From Cryptomeria japonica (lineage: Eukaryota; Streptophyta; Pinopsida; Cupressales; Cupressaceae), in NCBI RefSeq assembly GCF_030272615.1, contig NC_081408.1:199625341-199689340 (forward strand): DNA of 64,000 nt, read 5' to 3'. The translations under genes and the position numbers were made by a program. The first letter of the stretch is position 1. The number at the start of each line of letters is the position of its first letter. The notes under the pieces are model-generated. The model was not told the DNA's origin, ran no database searches, and saw only the letters and a list, made by a program, of their open reading frames with translations. Below are positions 60,471 to 64,000 of this stretch, in pieces.

Positions 60471-61538
60471 ATGGTAAGAAATGAATCTACCTACTCAAAA
60501 GCTCCCATGTTTGATGGTATCAACTATGCCTTATGGAGTAGAAGAATGGAAACCTATTTGTCCTCCCTAGGTTTTGATGTATGGATATCGGTTCTGAATG
60601 GATATATAGGCCCTAACAATCCCCCTACTAATCTAGATGCTAAGAGGGAATATGAGAACAATGCTAAAGCTAAGAATGCCATTCTTAGTGGGTTATCTGA
60701 TAATGAGTTTGTTAAAGATATGCACTACTCTTCTGCCAAGGAGACTTGGGATTAGTTGCATAAGATATTTGAAGGTGATGCTAAAGTCAAGGAAGCTAAG
60801 TTGCAAACCTTGAGAGCACAACTTCAAGGTTTGAAAATGAAAGATGAAGAGAAGATAGTTGACTATCTCCAAAGCATTGGTGAAACAACAAATACCATTA
60901 GAGGGCTTGGAGAAGAAATAAAAGATGAGGTGCTGGTGAAGAAAGTACTTAGATCTCTTACATCTAAGTATGATACAAAAGTCTTAGTAATAGAATAAAC
61001 ATAATATTTGAAAGTCTCTACAATGGATGAGTTGTATGGCTCTCTAAGTGCTTATGAGATGAGGACCACCGGTACTAATGCTGTGAAGAAAAATTTGCTT
61101 TCAAGACTTCAAGAAAAGGAAAAGAAGAATCTGTTCATGATGCAACTGATGAAGACTCTGATGACATCATGGTAAACTTTGTCGGAAGACTCAAGATAGG
61201 TTTAGGAAAATATAAAGGCAAGGTGCCTTTGAAATGTTTCAACTGCGGAAAGATTGGACATTTTTCTGCCAAATGTCCTTATGGTGATAAGAATGAAGAT
61301 GATCAATCAAATGGTATTAGATCACTTAGTAAGGATAGGAAGAAAAATGTCTACCGGCATGGTAGAAAAGGCTACCAGAAGCAAAGCAGCCTTTACACAC
61401 ATTAATATGATACCACAGATGAGGAAAGTGCCTCAGATGACTGCTGCAGTGGAGATGAAGTCAGAGAAAAAAAATTTATGGCTCAAGAGGTGTTATTACT
61501 ATTTAAGAAATGGGTTTTCATTTCCCATGATTGGATAG
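60471..61538 (+). pseudogene. Copia3 gag with zinc knuckle
   Basis: From the ATG at about 60471 (MVRNESTYSKAPMFDGINYA) the frame continues through a TAG at 60753 and a TAA at 60996: LWSRRMETYLSSLGFDVW, LSGLSDNEFVKDMHYSSAKE, IFEGDAKVKEAKLQTLRAQL. After a frame change, 61169-61405 has CFNCGKIGHFSAKC, an intact CX2CX4HX4C knuckle (61235-61276). Both stops are CAG or CAA changed by one transition. Similarity ends at about 61540. Confidence 0.9.
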
Positions 61539-61545
61539 GTTTTTG

Positions 61546-61849
61546 AAGTTTTGAATCAAATATGCTATTAACTGCTTCAAATCTGTTTTAGGTCTTTAAG
61601 GGTTTAGGGTTTTTGGTTTTTAAATCACTCAAATGTTTGATCAAAACCCTTTGGTTTCTATTCCTACGTTACTTTATCCACTTAAGTAATGGGTCTTGGG
61701 GTCGTGTGCAGTGTTCCCCCTTGTTATTTACCTAGGCGGTCATTAAATAAATCGTAAGAAATCATGCCTTATGTCTTTTGCCTTCTAATGTTGTCGGGTC
61801 CAGTAAGTGTCGCACAACTTCCAGATGAATCTACGGCCTTCGCTATTTC
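61546..61849. other. Spacer, nothing recognised
   Basis: No domain or repeat that I can support; it begins immediately after the truncated copia3. Confidence 0.5.
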
Positions 61850-63425
61850 ATTAAGAAAAATTGTGAGTGTGTTAAGCTATGCGAAATAGCAAAAGGGAAA
61901 AGCATGTTCAAATGTGTGCATTTGGTCTGGTTTAACGAGACTCCATCTTGCTCAAGATCTAATGGCTGGCATTGATTCGCAGCCGCAACTAGCAAGTGAA
62001 ATACCTTTCGTGAAATGGTGAAAAGGCTTGGCGGGACCCAATGGTGAGGATTTTTCCATGGCTAAATTGTGATCAAGTTCAAGAGAAATCAACAGTTTGT
62101 GTTTTTTCATGGCTGATAGATGCTCACGCGTTACGCTCTGTGAAACAATGAAAGATTTTTGGCCTGGGAAAAGGGAGTTTTAATAGAAGCATAACAGATG
62201 TGTAGGTTCTCAAAGATTTGATGGCTAGCGCAGTTTCGCAGGAGGAAGATGCTTGAAAGATAGCTTTCACAAAACAGTGAAATGACATGGTGTTCCAAGC
62301 AAGCAGTCCAGCTAGTTGAGATGGCAAGTTAGATAATGGCACATGGCCGAAAATCAAAGTGGTCAGTGAATCAGATTTAAGGACTAAAAGGTGGGTCCAA
62401 GAAGATGAGTCATGCTATGGGATAAGAAATGACCTGGCAGATACAAGTGGATCCCGATGTTTCTTCTCAATGAGTAGAAAGTTGACATGTCAGTTCGGGA
62501 ATGACTAGACACCAAGTGGATAATGCTGAGTCAGAAAACCCATGTCGGTAGGATTCGGGTAGGTTATTAAGCATCGAACAAGTTTGATATAATCTAATGG
62601 TCCGCATGTGTTCGCAAGGGTAAGATGCTTGTGTTTTAAAGCTCACAAAATGGTGAAAGGAAAAGGTGGGCCCGAAGAATAGGTAATGCATAAAGGTAAA
62701 AGGGGATCAACTCTATTTTGATCCAAGGGTTCTCATCATTTCGTGGTTGCAAATCAAATGAATGTTAAGGCCTGCGAAATGGCGAAAGAGAAAAAGAGAT
62801 TCTTCTTGGCATGACATGGAGTGACAGCTATTACTTCATGCAAAGGATTGATGGTGATGTGTCAAATGACACGTAGTTTCAAAAGGTGATTCAAGGCCCG
62901 CCAAGGTGTAACCGGCAGTTACGTAGGAAATAGGACACGTGGTTGATTCTGAACTAAACTCGAAGAGTTTCCTAGAGCTAATGGTCGAATCCCACATGCC
63001 ATTTGTTCACCGATGAATAAGTGGGCTAAGCAATAAAGATCTCACTTAAAATATGGTGATATCAAGATTGATCTAACGCTTCTCGTTGTTTCATGGCCCA
63101 GAGATGCAAGCGGATTAACCCCTGTGAAATAGCGAAAAACCATTAGCCGCCAAGATGGGGCACGGTTAGTGAAAAGGTTGACAGTCCTGGTAAGGGTTAA
63201 AAGGCAAGCGGTTAGAGTTCCATCTAACGCTTGGCATAGCTTCGCGAAAGGAAAGTGCTCATAGGATAAAGGTTGTGAAATGGCAAAAAAGAGGTAGGGC
63301 CTGATGCAAAGGCAGAGATGTTAAGATAGTGTAAAAACTGATCATGTCTCATTTGATTGGATGACTGTCGTAATTTCATTTGGTGAAATTGCTAGAAATT
63401 TATGCTCTTTGAAATGGCCAAAGAG
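61850..63425. repeat. Degenerate ~129-bp repeat field
   Basis: The phrase TGTGAAATGGCGAAAG or a variant recurs at about 61881, 62010, 62140, 62270, 62645, 62773, 63122, 63273 and 63407. Adjacent spacings are 129, 130, 130, 128, 151 and 134, and the longer gaps approximate three units. Each unit also has an upstream GATCTAATGGCTGGCAT-like and TTTCGCAG-like part. Units are highly diverged. Open frames inside are not supported. Confidence 0.75.
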
Positions 63426-63779
63426 TGAAGCAGAAAATACATAGGCATGTTATGACTCGTTGGAGCGAAATTTTTGAATTCTTCTATGAATTCAATTCTG
63501 AAGGGACAGCTGATGCATGTAGTATCAATGCCACAGTTAAGAGCCCGACTACCATATATGATCTCGTATCAATTGAATGAAGGCATCATTTTGAAGAGTA
63601 GTTGTAGAGAAGCACTTACAGAGCAAATTTCTTCAGTTGCAAAGTAGATTTCTTCAAGCAAAAAATAGGTTCTCTTATACTCTTGTTTGGCAATTACTTA
63701 ACAATGTGTTTTAATTGAGGTCTTGATTTGTCACAGAATAGTTGGGGTTAGTAATTAAATTGTTTGCATAGTCTTTAAG
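63426..63779. other. Leader-like stretch before the terminal ORF
   Basis: Between the repeat field and the ATG at 63780. A small duplication (AAATTTCTTCAGTTGCAAAG and AGATTTCTTCAAGCAAAAAA) is at about 63627-63667. No coding evidence. Confidence 0.4.
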
Positions 63780-64000
63780 ATGGCACCTAAAAGAGAATTC
63801 TCAGGAAAGGTTAATTATCAGGAGAGGGCTATCTGTGATGAGTTCCTTGAATAGTTGACATTGTCAACTAATGTGGCCGCAAAGGTAAAAGAACTCGTGC
63901 TAAGAGCTCCTCGCCTAAAAATAGGAGAGGGATTATATGATAAGGGTAACTAGTTGAGAGATCCTCAAATTGGGTTGTCTAGGTTAGGATTATTTAAAGT
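63780..64000 (+). pseudogene. Start of an unidentified ORF, truncated by the window
   Basis: From ATG 63780 one frame reads MAPKREFSGKVNYQERAICD, EFLE, a TAG, LTLSTNVAAKVKELVLRAPR, LKIGEGLYDKGN, a TAG, then LRDPQIGLSRLGLF and off the edge. Both TAGs could be CAG changed by one transition. The basic start after a long repeat-rich leader suggests a transposon protein, but I recognise no family from 73 codons. Confidence 0.4.

Larger units (their letters stand above)
58704..61545 (+). mobile_element. Copia3: 5' portion of a copia element inserted in gypsy2 gag
   Basis: 5' LTR 58704-60394, primer-binding site near 60397-60409, gag with zinc knuckle. The element ends abruptly at about 61545, with no protease, integrase, RT or 3' LTR. 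CTACA (58699-58703) would be its left target duplication. The gypsy2 gag does not resume in the window, so the truncation probably came from a larger deletion or rearrangement. Confidence 0.9.

Noticed and set aside
63120-63425. Evenly spaced repeats as a CRISPR-like array
   Set aside because: Units are about 129 bp and highly diverged, the organism is a plant, and no short identical repeats with unique spacers exist.

Overview
The window looks like transposon-dense nuclear DNA from a large-genome seed plant; a gymnosperm would fit, but that is inference. The reasons are plant-type Ty1/copia and Ty3/gypsy retrotransposons, L1-type LINEs with DUF4283-like ORF1, zf-RVT and RNase H domains, AT-rich spacers, plant microsatellites and GT-AG introns. 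I see no intact protein-coding gene, no rRNA or tRNA gene, and no bacterial-style operon or CRISPR array. Nearly every coding stretch is a decayed mobile element.

Layout. 1-432 and 7547-7753 hold a 208-bp duplicated segment resembling an exon with splice sites; it flanks a decayed copia element on the minus strand (copia1, 433-7543). 7754-13100 is spacer with a ~500-bp direct repeat, microsatellites, a 0.5-kb pyrimidine tract and a cluster of palindromes. 13101-16234 (+) is a decayed gene that resembles a DDE transposase and has two introns. 17060-18250 is a ~350-bp tandem repeat. 18869-21400 (-) is an unrecognised multi-exon gene-like unit, convergent with the previous one. 21400-24717 (-) is LINE1, which keeps ORF1, endonuclease and part of the RT. 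26619-32739 (-) is LINE2, with target-site duplications.

The right half is a nest of retrotransposons. Gypsy1 (+) begins at an LTR at 37296 and its gag/protease region is cut into pieces. A solo copia LTR (38670-39898) sits in its leader. Copia2 (-, 41683-50460) splits its gag and itself carries LINE3 (41782-43385) inside its 3' LTR. A solo gypsy LTR (51202-52643) lies further on, and gypsy2 (+, from 54458) follows. Gypsy2's gag is cut in turn by copia3 (+, 58704 to about 61545), which is truncated after its zinc knuckle. A clean solo copia LTR with target duplications sits at 35216-36111. The right end (61850-63425) is a degenerate ~129-bp repeat field leading to the start of an unidentified ORF at 63780.

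The best candidates for something undescribed are the DDE-like gene at 13.1-16.2 kb with its convergent multi-exon partner, the palindrome cluster upstream of it, and the repeat field with ORF at the right edge. Decay in the DDE-like gene and in LINE1 is by stop codons explainable as single transitions, with no frameshift over kilobases, as expected of methylated, silenced DNA.
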